Origin: Gammaproteobacteria bacterium
Lineage (GTDB): Bacteria; Pseudomonadota; Gammaproteobacteria; UBA6429; Thiohalophilaceae
Direction of reading: 5' to 3'
Assembly (NCBI GenBank): GCA_024275915.1
Contig: JAJRYG010000010.1
Span: forward strand, 1 to 64,000
Length of the DNA: 64,000 nucleotides
Shown: positions 1-7,942 of the stretch, one piece after another
How positions within the stretch are numbered: the first letter of the stretch is position 1
Layout: each line of letters begins with the position of its first letter
Position numbers and translations under genes: made by a program
Notes under the pieces: generated by a model
What the model was told of the DNA's origin: nothing
Database searches by the model: none
What the model saw: the letters and a program-made list of their open reading frames with translations, nothing else

Positions 1-1246
1 CATTGAACACCCGTTCTCCCCAGGGTCCAGAAGGTACCAGTACTGCGGCATTGACATAGCCATCCAGCCAGGTGCGCTCGGCCACCTGACGGGCTTCCTC
101 TTCGGGTGACAGACCAAGCTGAAACAGGTTGGCCGGTACCTCGTCGCCAGCGATGTAGTTGAGCGCCAGGGTGGGTACCGGCAGATCGCCGTAGCTGGCC
201 AGCTGTTCGATGCGTGGCTTGCTCAGAGGGCCGACCACAAACTGGGCGCCATCGTTGACGGCCTGCTGGTAAATGGCAAGGATGTTCTCGTCGGCATTGC
301 TGTCGTAGATTTTTATCGACTGGGCCACCTGCTGGTTGCGGAAATAATAGGCGGCAATGAAGCCGTCACGGATGGCTTCCGAGGCCCGGGCAAACTTGCC
401 GCTCAGGGGCAACAGCAGGGCGATTTTTTCCGGCAGGACGATGTCTTCCTGCTTGCGGCTCTGCAATTCCTCGAGCAGGGCAGGCAGGGCCGGGTGGTTG
501 GGGTAACTCTGCCGCCAGCGGGCCACGGCCTCGCGGAGGCTGGCCGGGTGCAGCTGGTAGGCCTTGCTGATCTGCACCAGCTCCATCCAGCCACTGAGCA
601 CATCGGGTGGCGGGCTGGTGCGCAGCTGCTGCAGGGCCCGTTCGGTCAACATGGCCAGAGCCTGCCAGATGTCCTGCTGGTTCTTTTCGATGAGGGCGGG
701 AACGCCGAGATATTTTTCCCGGGCGACCAGTTCCCGGGCCGTTTCGATGCGATTGCCGAGCATGGTCTGGGCATCGGCACGCAGATCATGGTAGTCGGCC
801 AGATAGGCGGGCAGGAGATTGGCCGGGGGTTGGCGCTCGAGGATTTTCAGCACGTCCTCGGGCCGGCGTTCGGCCAGGGCGATGTGGGCTTCGGTCAGAT
901 GCAATAAAAACAGCTGGGTGGAATTGCGGCTGTCGGGCTCGATGGCCTTGAGAATCTGCCGTGCCTTGTGCACATTGTCGCTTGCGGCGGCTGCAGCACT
1001 GGCCCGCAGCAGCAGGTCGGTCTTTTCCGTCGAGCCGGCCTGCTGGGCCAGGTTCAAGAAGGCTTGCTCGGCGGCCACATGGTCACCACGGGCGAACAGC
1101 TGTTCAGCATCCACCGAGCTGACATCGGGGCGGGTCGGGGTTTCGCCACAGCCGCTCAACAGGGTCAGCGCAAACAGAAACAGCAGGACGGCCAAACGTG
1201 GGTGCATGGCTTTGTGTACACTGTGCAGATTGTTTTTATCAGTCAT
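1..1246 (-). CDS. lpoA: LpoA, penicillin-binding protein activator lipoprotein (3' part missing)
   Basis: Outer-membrane lipoprotein of the LppC/YraM family; in enterobacteria LpoA activates PBP1a from the outer membrane. I read it directly from the minus strand because the ORF track lists only shadows here; about 415 codons are visible before the left window edge. The start is ATG at 1246, with an in-frame ATG at 1207 as alternative. A signal sequence ends in the lipobox LLSGC. A helical TPR-like region follows, then from about residue 275 a periplasmic-binding-protein-like domain opening with KIALLLPLSGKFARASEAI, typical of the family. It is divergent from rsmI with only 15 bp between start codons, the same pairing as yraM/yraL in E. 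coli. Family assignment is firm; which PBP it activates is not shown. Confidence 0.88.
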   Translation of the reverse strand, partial: MTDKNNLHSVHKAMHPRLAVLLFLFALTLLSGCGETPTRPDVSSVDAEQLFARGDHVAAEQAFLNLAQQAGSTEKTDLLLRASAAAAASDNVHKARQILKAIEPDSRNSTQLFLLHLTEAHIALAERRPEDVLKILERQPPANLLPAYLADYHDLRADAQTMLGNRIETARELVAREKYLGVPALIEKNQQDIWQALAMLTERALQQLRTSPPPDVLSGWMELVQISKAYQLHPASLREAVARWRQSYPNHPALPALLEELQSRKQEDIVLPEKIALLLPLSGKFARASEAIRDGFIAAYYFRNQQVAQSIKIYDSNADENILAIYQQAVNDGAQFVVGPLSKPRIEQLASYGDLPVPTLALNYIAGDEVPANLFQLGLSPEEEARQVAERTWLDGYVNAAVLVPSGPWGERVFN

Positions 1247-1261
1247 GGCCGGGATTATAAC

Positions 1262-2107
1262 GTGATATTGGAAAAGGGTGTCTTATATGTTGTCGCAACC
1301 CCCATCGGGAATCTGGGCGACATGTCACAACGCGCCATCGAGGTGTTGACGCAGGTGGATCGCATTGCGGCTGAAGATACCCGCCACAGTGGCCGTCTGT
1401 TGCAGCATTTCTCCATCGACACCCCGACCCTGGCCCTGCACGAGCACAACGAACGTCAGGTCAGTGAAAAAATCATCGCCAGTTTGCAACAGGGCAAGAG
1501 CCTTGCCGTGATCTCCGATGCGGGGACTCCACTGGTCAGCGATCCGGGTTTCTTCCTCGTTCGTGCCGCCATCGAAGCCGGCATCCGGGTGATTCCGGTG
1601 CCGGGCGCCTGTGCGGTGACCGCGGCACTGTCGGTGGCCGGGCTGCCGCCGGACCGGTTTCATTTCGAGGGGTTTCTGCCCAGCAAGGCCGGTGCCCGCA
1701 AGGAACGCCTGGAGGCCCTCGAGGCCGACACCGCCACCCTGGTGTTCTACGAGGCGCCCCATCGCATCCTCGATACCCTGGCGGCCATGGTGGACGTGTT
1801 TGGTGGCCCGCGCCAGGTGGTGATTGCCCGGGAGCTGACCAAGACCTTCGAAACCCTGCTCAGGGGGCCGCTTGAGCAAGTGCTGGAACAGGTGCGGGCC
1901 GATGTGAACCAGCAGAAGGGGGAGATGGTGATCCTGCTGCACGGCGCCGAGCCCCCCGATCCCCACAGTCTCAATCCCGAGGCCGTGCGGGTGCTCGACA
2001 TCCTGCTCGCGGAGCTGCCCGTCAAGCAGGCGGCCAGCCTGGCGGCAAGGATCACCGGCATCAAGAAGAACCGTCTCTACGAACAGGCGATAAAAAAACA
2101 GGGCTAG
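1262..2107 (+). CDS. rsmI: 16S rRNA (cytidine-1402-2'-O)-methyltransferase RsmI
   Basis: SAM-dependent methyltransferase that modifies C1402 in the decoding centre of 16S rRNA. The tetrapyrrole-methylase fold is recognisable from the N-terminal VLYVVATPIGNLGDMS, the EDTRHSGRLL segment, SDAGTPLVSDPG and VPGACAVTAAL motifs, and FYEAPHRI. The ORF-track start at 968 lies inside the divergent lpoA gene and is too early. I chose GTG 1262, which gives 281 aa, close to the usual length; TTG 1268 is possible. The stop lies just before a dispersed repeat element and rnpB. The rsmI-rnpB-mraZ order is seen in other gammaproteobacteria. Confidence 0.93.
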   Translation: MILEKGVLYVVATPIGNLGDMSQRAIEVLTQVDRIAAEDTRHSGRLLQHFSIDTPTLALHEHNERQVSEKIIASLQQGKSLAVISDAGTPLVSDPGFFLVRAAIEAGIRVIPVPGACAVTAALSVAGLPPDRFHFEGFLPSKAGARKERLEALEADTATLVFYEAPHRILDTLAAMVDVFGGPRQVVIARELTKTFETLLRGPLEQVLEQVRADVNQQKGEMVILLHGAEPPDPHSLNPEAVRVLDILLAELPVKQAASLAARITGIKKNRLYEQAIKKQG

Positions 2108-2108
2108 C

Positions 2109-2184
2109 AGGCTGTTGAAAAACACCGTTTTTTTTACCCAGCCTGTGTGCGGTGCCGGGACGCACCGCCATTTTCAACATCCTG
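2109..2184 (+). repeat. Dispersed MITE-like repeat, copy 1 (internally shortened)
   Basis: This 76-bp element starts CAGGCTGTTGAAAAA and ends TTTTCAACATCCTG, so its ends form an inverted pair GTTGAAAA / TTTTCAAC. It matches the reverse complement of the element at 49475-49588 along most of its length, sharing AGCCTGTGTGCGGTGC and CCGCCATTTTCAA. Relative to that copy it lacks an inner block of about 42 bp that is bracketed by TTTTCAA direct repeats, as expected from a short-repeat deletion. It has no coding capacity and lies between rsmI and rnpB. Confidence 0.72.
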
Positions 2185-2235
2185 CCAGCCCGAGTGGGAA
2201 GACCCAGCCCGGATGTTATGGCTTCCTTGCATTTG

Positions 2236-2268
2236 CACTGACTTGAAGTCATGGAAAATGGCCATATC
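2236..2268 (+). repeat. Partial inverted segment of the same repeat family
   Basis: The stretch TGACTTGAAGTCATGGAAAATGGC matches the inner palindrome of the 49475-49588 element (TGACTTGTGGTCATTGAAAATGGC) at 21 of 24 positions by eye. It is in the opposite orientation to copy 1 just upstream. TGACTTGAAGTCA is itself a near-perfect palindrome. Together with copy 1 it suggests a rearranged or composite insertion ahead of rnpB. The match is short, so a chance or convergent hairpin remains possible. Confidence 0.5.
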
Positions 2269-2301
2269 TTCCTGTTCGAGCCGCAGATCCGGCCCGGAAC
2301 A

Positions 2302-2310
2302 TGCTATGAT
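2302..2310 (+). promoter_or_regulatory. Extended -10 promoter of rnpB
   Basis: TGCTATGAT is an extended -10 element placed 8-9 bp before the predicted first base of RNase P RNA. No good -35 hexamer stands at the usual distance, which fits an extended -10 promoter. Inferred from position and motif only. Confidence 0.55.
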
Positions 2311-2318
2311 CCATTGCA

Positions 2319-2668
2319 GAGTCGGCCAGGCAATCGCGCTGTCTAAATCCTAGACAGGGAGGAAAGTCCGGGCTCCACAGGGCAGGGTGCCAGGTAACGC
2401 CTGGGAGGCGCAAGCCTACGGCCAGTGCAACAGAAAACATACCGCCGATGGCCCTTCGGGGATCAGGTAAGGTTGAAATGGTGCGGTAAGAGCGCACCGC
2501 GCCGGTGGTAACACGCGGCGGCAGGGTAAACCCCACCCGGAGCAAGACCAAATAGGGGAACGTCAAGTGTGGCCCGCACGGTTCCCGGGTAGGTCGCTTG
2601 AGGCATGTGGCGACACATGACCCAGATGAATGATTGTCCACGACAGAACCCGGCTTATCGGCCGACTC
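2319..2668 (+). ncRNA. rnpB: RNase P RNA component (bacterial type A)
   Basis: The ribozyme subunit of RNase P, which cleaves the 5' leader from tRNA precursors. The conserved cores are plain: GAGGAAAGTCCGGGCTCCAC near the 5' side, GGGTGCCAGGTAACGCCTGG, CAGTGCAACAGAAA, GGGTAAACCCCACCCGGAGC, CCAAATAGGGG, and near the 3' end GATGAATGATTGTCCACGAC followed by ACAGAACCCGGCTTATCG. The 5' GAGTCGGCC pairs with the 3' GGCCGACTC to close helix P1, which sets both ends; a T-run follows at once. Length of about 350 nt is usual for type A. The antisense ORF listed at 2249-2788 is a shadow. Confidence 0.97.
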
Positions 2669-2940
2669 TTTTTTTCTGCAGGCGTCCCTGACCTGTGGTT
2701 TTTTTTCTGGCTTGCCGGCTGATGCGGTGCGCATGCTGGTCAAAAAAGCATCATCTTTTTCCTTTTCTCCCTCCGCCGAACACCCCATGAAGCTATTGCT
2801 TTACATTAGGTAGAGACTGTAAGCTGTTGATTAACATAAAGTCTCCAACTCCTGATTTTGGCCTTTTTTCATCCGGATCCACCTGCACCATGTTTCGCTA
2901 AGTTACTGTTACACAAGAAAGAATTCTCTTTTTTGTGGGC
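2669..2940. other. Non-coding spacer between rnpB and the mraZ promoter
   Basis: The spacer opens with T-rich runs directly after rnpB that may serve in its termination. It then becomes AT-rich. I see no convincing ORF, tRNA or strong hairpin in it; weak promoter-like hexamers around 2800-2840 were not good enough to call. Confidence 0.5.
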
Positions 2941-2948
2941 CGGTTGGC

Positions 2949-2978
2949 TTGACGGACCCCCCCTTGAGTTCCTATAGT
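2949..2978 (+). promoter_or_regulatory. Sigma-70 type promoter of the dcw cluster (Pmra)
   Basis: TTGACG and TATAGT stand 18 bp apart, with an expected start site near 2985. This places the TGG boxes just downstream of or over the transcription start, a good position for repression by MraZ. It is the best promoter-like pair in the spacer upstream of mraZ. Predicted from sequence only. Confidence 0.6.
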
Positions 2979-2987
2979 GTACAAAAG

Positions 2988-3027
2988 TGGATCAATGTGG
3001 GAATTAATGGGGTATTTTGGAGTGGGG
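2988..3027 (+). promoter_or_regulatory. MraZ operator: TGG-type boxes at 10-bp period
   Basis: TGGAT (2988), TGGGA (2998), TGGGG (3008) and TGGAG (3018) begin exactly 10 bp apart, and a further TGGGG starts at 3023. MraZ is known to bind short TGGG-type direct repeats with 5-nt spacers upstream of its own gene. The last box also contains the likely ribosome-binding purines for the mraZ GTG start at 3037, so bound MraZ would cover the start of the message. Confidence 0.7.
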
Positions 3028-3036
3028 ACGCGATAA

Positions 3037-3489
3037 GTGTTTCGTGGTGTAAACACGATCAATCTGGACGCCAAGGGGCGCATGGCGGTACCGAGCAAGT
3101 ACCGTGAGCGTCTGCACGCCCAGTGCAATGACCAGTTGGTGGTCACCGTCGACCTGCGCGACCCCTGCCTGTTGCTCTATCCCCTGCCCGAATGGGAAGA
3201 CATCGAACGCCAGCTGGTGCGGCTGGGCAATCTCGATCCCAAGGCGCGACGCATCCAGCGCCTGCTGATCGGTCATGCCACCGAGGTGGACATGGATGGC
3301 AACGGTCGTATCCTGCTGCCGCCACCACTGAGAGAATTCGCCAAGCTGGAAAAACGTATCGCCCTGACCGGGCAGGGCAAGAAATTCGAAATCTGGGACG
3401 AACAGACCTGGAACGAACACCGCGACGGCTGGCTGGTCGCAGAGAGCGACAGCGAGCTGTCCGTCGAGCTGGAATCACTGTCCTTATAA
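3037..3489 (+). CDS. mraZ: Transcriptional regulator MraZ
   Basis: DNA-binding autorepressor of the dcw cluster, made of two AbrB/SpoVT-like repeats. The first repeat opens [22 protein letters not shown], and the second carries the equivalent [21 protein letters not shown]. Length is 150 aa, normal for the family. The start is GTG, preceded by the purine-rich GGAGTGGGGA that is also part of the operator array. It is first in the cluster, with rsmH starting two bases after its stop, so the two are surely co-transcribed. Confidence 0.96.
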   Translation: MFRGVNTINLDAKGRMAVPSKYRERLHAQCNDQLVVTVDLRDPCLLLYPLPEWEDIERQLVRLGNLDPKARRIQRLLIGHATEVDMDGNGRILLPPPLREFAKLEKRIALTGQGKKFEIWDEQTWNEHRDGWLVAESDSELSVELESLSL

Positions 3490-3491
3490 AT

Positions 3492-4439
3492 ATGAATGAT
3501 GTGTTTTCTCATCGCCCGGTATTACTGGAGGAAGCCTTGCAGGGTTTGAACATCAATGCAGATGGTATCTACGTGGATGGCACCTTTGGCCGTGGCGGCC
3601 ACAGTGGTTCGATTCTCGCGCGTCTGTCCGATGCCGGCCGCCTGCTGGCGCTGGACAAGGATCCGGAGGCCATTGCCGAAGCCCGGCGCCGTTTCGGTGA
3701 CGATGACCGTTTTGCCATCGAGCAATGTTCCTTTGCCCGACTCGGGCAGGCTGTCGAAGGCTATGGCTGGCTGGGCCAGGTGGATGGCATCCTGCTGGAT
3801 CTGGGGGTCTCTTCCCCGCAGCTGGACGATGCCGAACGGGGCTTCAGTTTTCAGAATGAAGGCCCGCTGGACATGCGCATGGATCCGGGCAGTGGCGAGT
3901 CTGCCGCCCAGTGGCTGGCCACGGCCAGTGAAAACGATATCGTTCGGGTGCTGAAAGTTTACGGTGAAGAGCGCTTTGCCCGGCGCATTGCCCGGGCAAT
4001 CCTCGCTCGCCGCAGCGAGGCACCGCTGCAAACCACCACCGAGCTGGCGGCGTTGATTGCCGAAGCCGTGCCGGTACGGGAAAAGGGCAAGGATCCGGCC
4101 ACCCGCAGCTTCCAGGCCATCCGCATCCACATCAACAAGGAACTCGAAGACCTGGAAGCCTGTCTGAACCAGAGTATCGACGTTCTCAAGCCCGGTGGCC
4201 GTCTGGTGGTGATCAGTTTTCATTCACTGGAAGATCGCCGTGTGAAGCGCTTCATTCGTGAGCAGCAAAAGGGTGACGATTTTCCACCCGACATGCCGGT
4301 CACCCAGGATCAGCTCAATCCCCGCCTGCGCAGTATCGGCAAGGCCATCAGGGCCAGCCGTGACGAAGTGGATACCAACCCCCGGGCCCGCAGCGCCATC
4401 ATGCGTGTGGCAGAACGCCTCACGGGAGTCGCCGCATGA
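3492..4439 (+). CDS. rsmH: 16S rRNA (cytosine-1402-N4)-methyltransferase RsmH
   Basis: SAM-dependent enzyme (MraW) that N4-methylates C1402 of 16S rRNA, the same base that RsmI modifies on the ribose. The ORF track runs from 3192, but the true start is ATG 3492, giving [16 protein letters not shown] and 315 aa. The SAM-binding motif is [13 protein letters not shown] at about residue 25, followed by [21 protein letters not shown]; late motifs include [16 protein letters not shown]. The end overlaps ftsL by ATGA. Both C1402 methyltransferases therefore flank rnpB in this window. Confidence 0.96.
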   Translation: MNDVFSHRPVLLEEALQGLNINADGIYVDGTFGRGGHSGSILARLSDAGRLLALDKDPEAIAEARRRFGDDDRFAIEQCSFARLGQAVEGYGWLGQVDGILLDLGVSSPQLDDAERGFSFQNEGPLDMRMDPGSGESAAQWLATASENDIVRVLKVYGEERFARRIARAILARRSEAPLQTTTELAALIAEAVPVREKGKDPATRSFQAIRIHINKELEDLEACLNQSIDVLKPGGRLVVISFHSLEDRRVKRFIREQQKGDDFPPDMPVTQDQLNPRLRSIGKAIRASRDEVDTNPRARSAIMRVAERLTGVAA

Positions 4440-4702
4440 GCCAGAAGATCCTGGTCGGTTTTCTGGCCCTGGCGGTACTGGCCAGTGCCCTGGCGGTGGT
4501 GTATGCCAAGCACCAGAGTCGCCGTCTGTTCGTGCAGTTGAACGAACTGCAACAGCAGCGAGACCGGATGAACGTGGAATGGGGACAACTGCAACTGGAG
4601 CAGAGCACCTGGGCCACCCACGGGCGAATCGAAAAAGTGGCAAGGCAAAAGCTGCACATGACCAGTCTTGATTTTTCACAGATGGTGATTGTCAAACCAT
4701 GA
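4436..4702 (+). CDS. ftsL: Cell division protein FtsL
   Basis: Small bitopic divisome protein that forms the FtsQLB complex and helps activate FtsWI. The 88-aa product has one N-terminal membrane segment ([20 protein letters not shown]) followed by a coiled-coil stretch rich in Gln, Glu and Arg ([17 protein letters not shown]). It ends in a short conserved tail ([14 protein letters not shown]). It overlaps rsmH and ftsI by ATGA on both sides, which fixes start and end. Sequence is poorly conserved in this family, so the call rests on size, topology and position, all of which agree. Confidence 0.93.
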   Translation: MSQKILVGFLALAVLASALAVVYAKHQSRRLFVQLNELQQQRDRMNVEWGQLQLEQSTWATHGRIEKVARQKLHMTSLDFSQMVIVKP

Positions 4703-6422
4703 ATAAACACAACAACACAGGCTCTTCCGTGTTCCGCATGTCGCTGGTCGTCGGCAGTGTGGTGCTTGCCTCCGTGTTGCTGATCTGGCGTGCGGTGGAT
4801 CTGCAAATCGTGCGCAAGGATTTTCTGCAGGGCCAGGGGGATGCCCGTTACCTGCGAGATCTGCCCATTGCCGCTCATCGGGGCATGATCACCGATCGTC
4901 ATGGTGAGCCGCTGGCCATCAGCACGCCGGTGGATTCGGTCTGGGTGCATCCCGAAACCTTCAGCCGTGCCTACAACGACTGGCCAAAACTGGCCGCTGT
5001 CCTGAAAATGGACATCCAGAAACTGCAACGCAAGGTGTTGCAGCGCAAGAATCGCGAATTCGTCTACCTCAAGCGCCACATCAGTCCCGAGCTGGCGGAA
5101 AAGGTGATGGCCCTGAATCTGCCGGGGCTTTCCCTACAACGGGAATACCACCGCTATTATCCGGCCGGTGAAGTGGTGGCCCATGTCACGGGTTTTACCA
5201 ATATCGACGATCAGGGTCAGGAAGGCATCGAGCTGGCCTATGACGACTGGTTGCGTGGCGTGCCGGGACGAAAGCGGGTACTGAAGGATCGGCTCGGTCG
5301 GGTGGTACGGCAGGTGGATCAATTGAAGAAGCCGGAGCCGGGCAAGAACCTGGCTCTCAGTCTGGACCGACGATTGCAATATCTGGCCTATCGGGAACTG
5401 AAAAAAGCCGTCTTCCAGCACAAGGCCCGTTCAGGGTCTGTTGTCATTCTGGACGTGCACACGGGCGAGGTGCTGGCCATGGTCAACCAGCCGTCCTACA
5501 ACCCCAACAATCGCAGCCGCTTCAGGTCCGCCAATGTGCGCAACCGCGCGGTCACCGATGTGTTCGAGCCCGGGTCCACCATCAAGCCCTTCACCCTGGC
5601 GGCGGCGCTGCAAAGTGGCCGTTTTCGCCCTGGCACACAGGTCAATACGGCACCGGGTTTTTACAAGGTCGGTTCGGCACTGATCAGGGACAGCCGCAAC
5701 TACGGCCGCATCGATGTTTCTACGGTACTGAAAAAGTCCAGCAATGTCGGCGCCAGCAAGATTGCCCTGGCCTTGGACGAGAACGCCCTTTGGCAGATTA
5801 ACGACAGGCTGGGCTTTGGCGTCTCCACCGGCAGCGGCTTCCCCGGTGAAGCCGATGGCATGCTGACCCATCCACGTCGCTGGCGAGACATCGAGCGGGC
5901 CACCCTGTCCTATGGCTATGGTCTGTCGGTCACTCCCCTGCAACTGGTACGCGCCTACAGCGTACTGGCCAATGGCGGGCTGCTTTATCCGGTCAGCTTC
6001 ATCAAGCGTCAGCAGCCGGTGCAGGGCAAACGGGTGCTCAAGTCCCGGGTGGCGCAGCAGATCAGCCAGATGCTCGAATCGGTGGTGCAAAAGGCGGTAC
6101 CGGTACGCGGGCGCAGATCCCCGGCTACCGGGTTGCCGGCAAGACCGGCACGGTAAAAAAAGCCACGGCGGGTGGCTACAGTGATGACAAGTACATCTCC
6201 GTATTCAGTGGTTTTGCCCCCGCCAGTGCGCCGCAGCTGGCCATGGTGGTGGTCATCGATCAGCCCAGCAACGGCGTGTATTATGGTGGCCAGGTGGCCG
6301 CCCCGGTGTTTGCCAGGGTCATGGCCGGGGCCATGCGTCTGATGGGCATCGCACCTGACGATGCCCAGCGCAGTGAGGTGAAGCTGGCCTCGTTCATCCC
6401 GGTTGCCGGAGGTCGTCCATGA
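4699..6422 (+). pseudogene. ftsI: FtsI (PBP3) with an apparent -1 frameshift before the KTG box
   Basis: Septal peptidoglycan transpeptidase, one N-terminal membrane helix, PBP dimer domain, then transpeptidase domain. The SxxK serine motif STIK (about residue 293) and SSN (about 346) are in the first frame. The track ORF ends early at 6156 in a nonsense tail. In another frame the normal sequence resumes from the A-run at 6089-6092: GGTGTRAQIPGYRVAGKTGT, carrying the KTG motif, then YISVFSGFAPAS and a stop at 6420-6422 that overlaps murE by ATGA. One extra A in CAAAAGG restores a 574-aa protein of normal length. Because ftsI is essential and all else is intact, a homopolymer sequencing error is most likely; true mutation or recoding is less so. 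I mark it pseudogene only to flag the broken frame. Confidence 0.9.
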
Positions 6423-7942
6423 TGGCCGAGCCCAGACAACCCCACGAATTCAGTCTGTCGACCCTGCTCGAAGGGATATGTCCCATCAAGTCCGCAGCCG
6501 AACGGCTCGTTACCGGTCTGAGCCTGGACAGCCGCAGCCTGCGCCCCGGCGACCTTTTCCTGGCCTGTCAGGGCCTGACCGTCAACGGTGCCGAATTCAT
6601 CGACAAGGCCATCGAGCGCGGGGCCATGGCGGTGCTCTGGGAGCCCGACCAGGGTGTCGATGTCATCAGGCTGAGTTACCGCCAGGCCGGGCGAATTCGC
6701 CCTGTACCGGTGATTGCCGTCGATGGCCTGTCGGCCCTGAGTGGTCTGCTGGCCCACCGTTTCTATGGCCGGCCCTCCTCGGCCCTGTTCGTAACCGGCA
6801 TTACCGGCACCAATGGCAAGACCAGCTGCAGCTTCTTTCTCGCCCAGTGTATGGCCGAAGACGCCCCCGGTGGCATCATTGGTACCCTGGGTCACGGTAT
6901 TTATCCGCAGCTGCAGGCCGGTACGCACACCACCCCCGATGCCGTCACCGTGCATCGCTGGCTGGCCGAACTGCGTGAGCAGGGTGCCACCAGTGTCAGC
7001 ATGGAGGTGTCTTCCCATGCCCTGGATCAGGGACGCATCAATGGGGTGGAAGTGGACTGTGCGGTATTCACCAACCTGAGCCATGACCATCTCGACTACC
7101 ATGGCAACATGCAGCGTTATGCCGAAGCCAAGCGCAACCTGTTTCTCACCGAAGGACTGCGCCATGCGGTGATCAACATCGATGATCATGCCGGCCGCAA
7201 CCTGATCGCCCACCTGCCTGACGGGGTGCACCACCTCAGTTATGGTCTCGTGGCCAACAACCGGCCGGATATCCTCGGCCGTAACCTGCGCCACACCGGC
7301 CGTGGCATCGAATGTGAAGTCGTCACCCCGCAGGGCCGTGGGCAACTGACCACCGGCCTGCTGGGTGACTTCAATGTCAGTAACTTGCTGGCGGTACTGG
7401 GGGTGTTGCTGCACCGCGGTGTGGCGCTGGACGATGCCCTGGCCCGCCTGTCCCGGGTGCACGCCGTGCCCGGACGGATGGAAAGCTTTGGTGGCGGCGA
7501 TCGGCCCCTGGTCATCGTCGACTACGCCCATACCCCCGATGCCCTCGAACAGGCCTTGGGGGCTCTGCGCGAACACTGCCAGGGGCGTCTGTGGTGTGTG
7601 TTCGGCTGTGGCGGTGACCGGGATACCGGCAAGCGGCCGCTGATGGGCGCGATTGCCGAAACGCAGGCGGACAGGGTGGTGCTGACCAGTGACAACCCGC
7701 GCAGCGAGGATCCTTTGCAGATCATCGATGCCGTGATTGCCGGCATGGCCCGGCCTGATGAGGCGGTGGTGGTCCCTGATCGTCACAAGGCCATCGAAAC
7801 GGCGATTCGCCATGCCCGTTCCGGTGATGTGGTGCTGGTGGCAGGCAAGGGGCATGAAAACTGGCAGCAGATCGGCACCGAGCGCAAGCCGTTCAGTGAC
7901 GCGGCCGAGGTGCAGGCACGCCTGCAGGAGTGGCGGCCATGA
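6419..7942 (+). CDS. murE: UDP-MurNAc-L-Ala-D-Glu:meso-DAP ligase MurE
   Basis: Cytoplasmic ATP-dependent ligase adding the third stem residue to the peptidoglycan precursor. Mur ligase architecture: N-terminal UDP-binding domain with SLDSRSLRPGDLF, central ATPase domain with GITGTNGKTS at about residue 130 and the Mg-binding SHDHLDYHG segment, C-terminal domain with VIVDYAHTPDALE and FGCGGDRDTGKRPLM. The DNPR motif at about residue 423 marks specificity for meso-diaminopimelate. Length 507 aa is normal. It starts inside the ftsI stop (ATGA) and overlaps murF at its end. Confidence 0.97.
   Translation: MMAEPRQPHEFSLSTLLEGICPIKSAAERLVTGLSLDSRSLRPGDLFLACQGLTVNGAEFIDKAIERGAMAVLWEPDQGVDVIRLSYRQAGRIRPVPVIAVDGLSALSGLLAHRFYGRPSSALFVTGITGTNGKTSCSFFLAQCMAEDAPGGIIGTLGHGIYPQLQAGTHTTPDAVTVHRWLAELREQGATSVSMEVSSHALDQGRINGVEVDCAVFTNLSHDHLDYHGNMQRYAEAKRNLFLTEGLRHAVINIDDHAGRNLIAHLPDGVHHLSYGLVANNRPDILGRNLRHTGRGIECEVVTPQGRGQLTTGLLGDFNVSNLLAVLGVLLHRGVALDDALARLSRVHAVPGRMESFGGGDRPLVIVDYAHTPDALEQALGALREHCQGRLWCVFGCGGDRDTGKRPLMGAIAETQADRVVLTSDNPRSEDPLQIIDAVIAGMARPDEAVVVPDRHKAIETAIRHARSGDVVLVAGKGHENWQQIGTERKPFSDAAEVQARLQEWRP

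Noticed and set aside
2249-2788. 179-aa ORF on the minus strand
   Set aside because: Lies across rnpB, whose RNA signatures are unmistakable.
6081-6100. Programmed -1 frameshifting to make full-length FtsI
   Set aside because: The site lacks a full X XXY YYZ heptamer and I see no strong downstream hairpin; ftsI recoding is not known in relatives. Sequencing error is simpler.
6281-7855. 524-aa ORF on the minus strand
   Set aside because: Antisense to ftsI 3' end and murE, both clearly real; composition rich in His, Gln and Gly as in other shadows.
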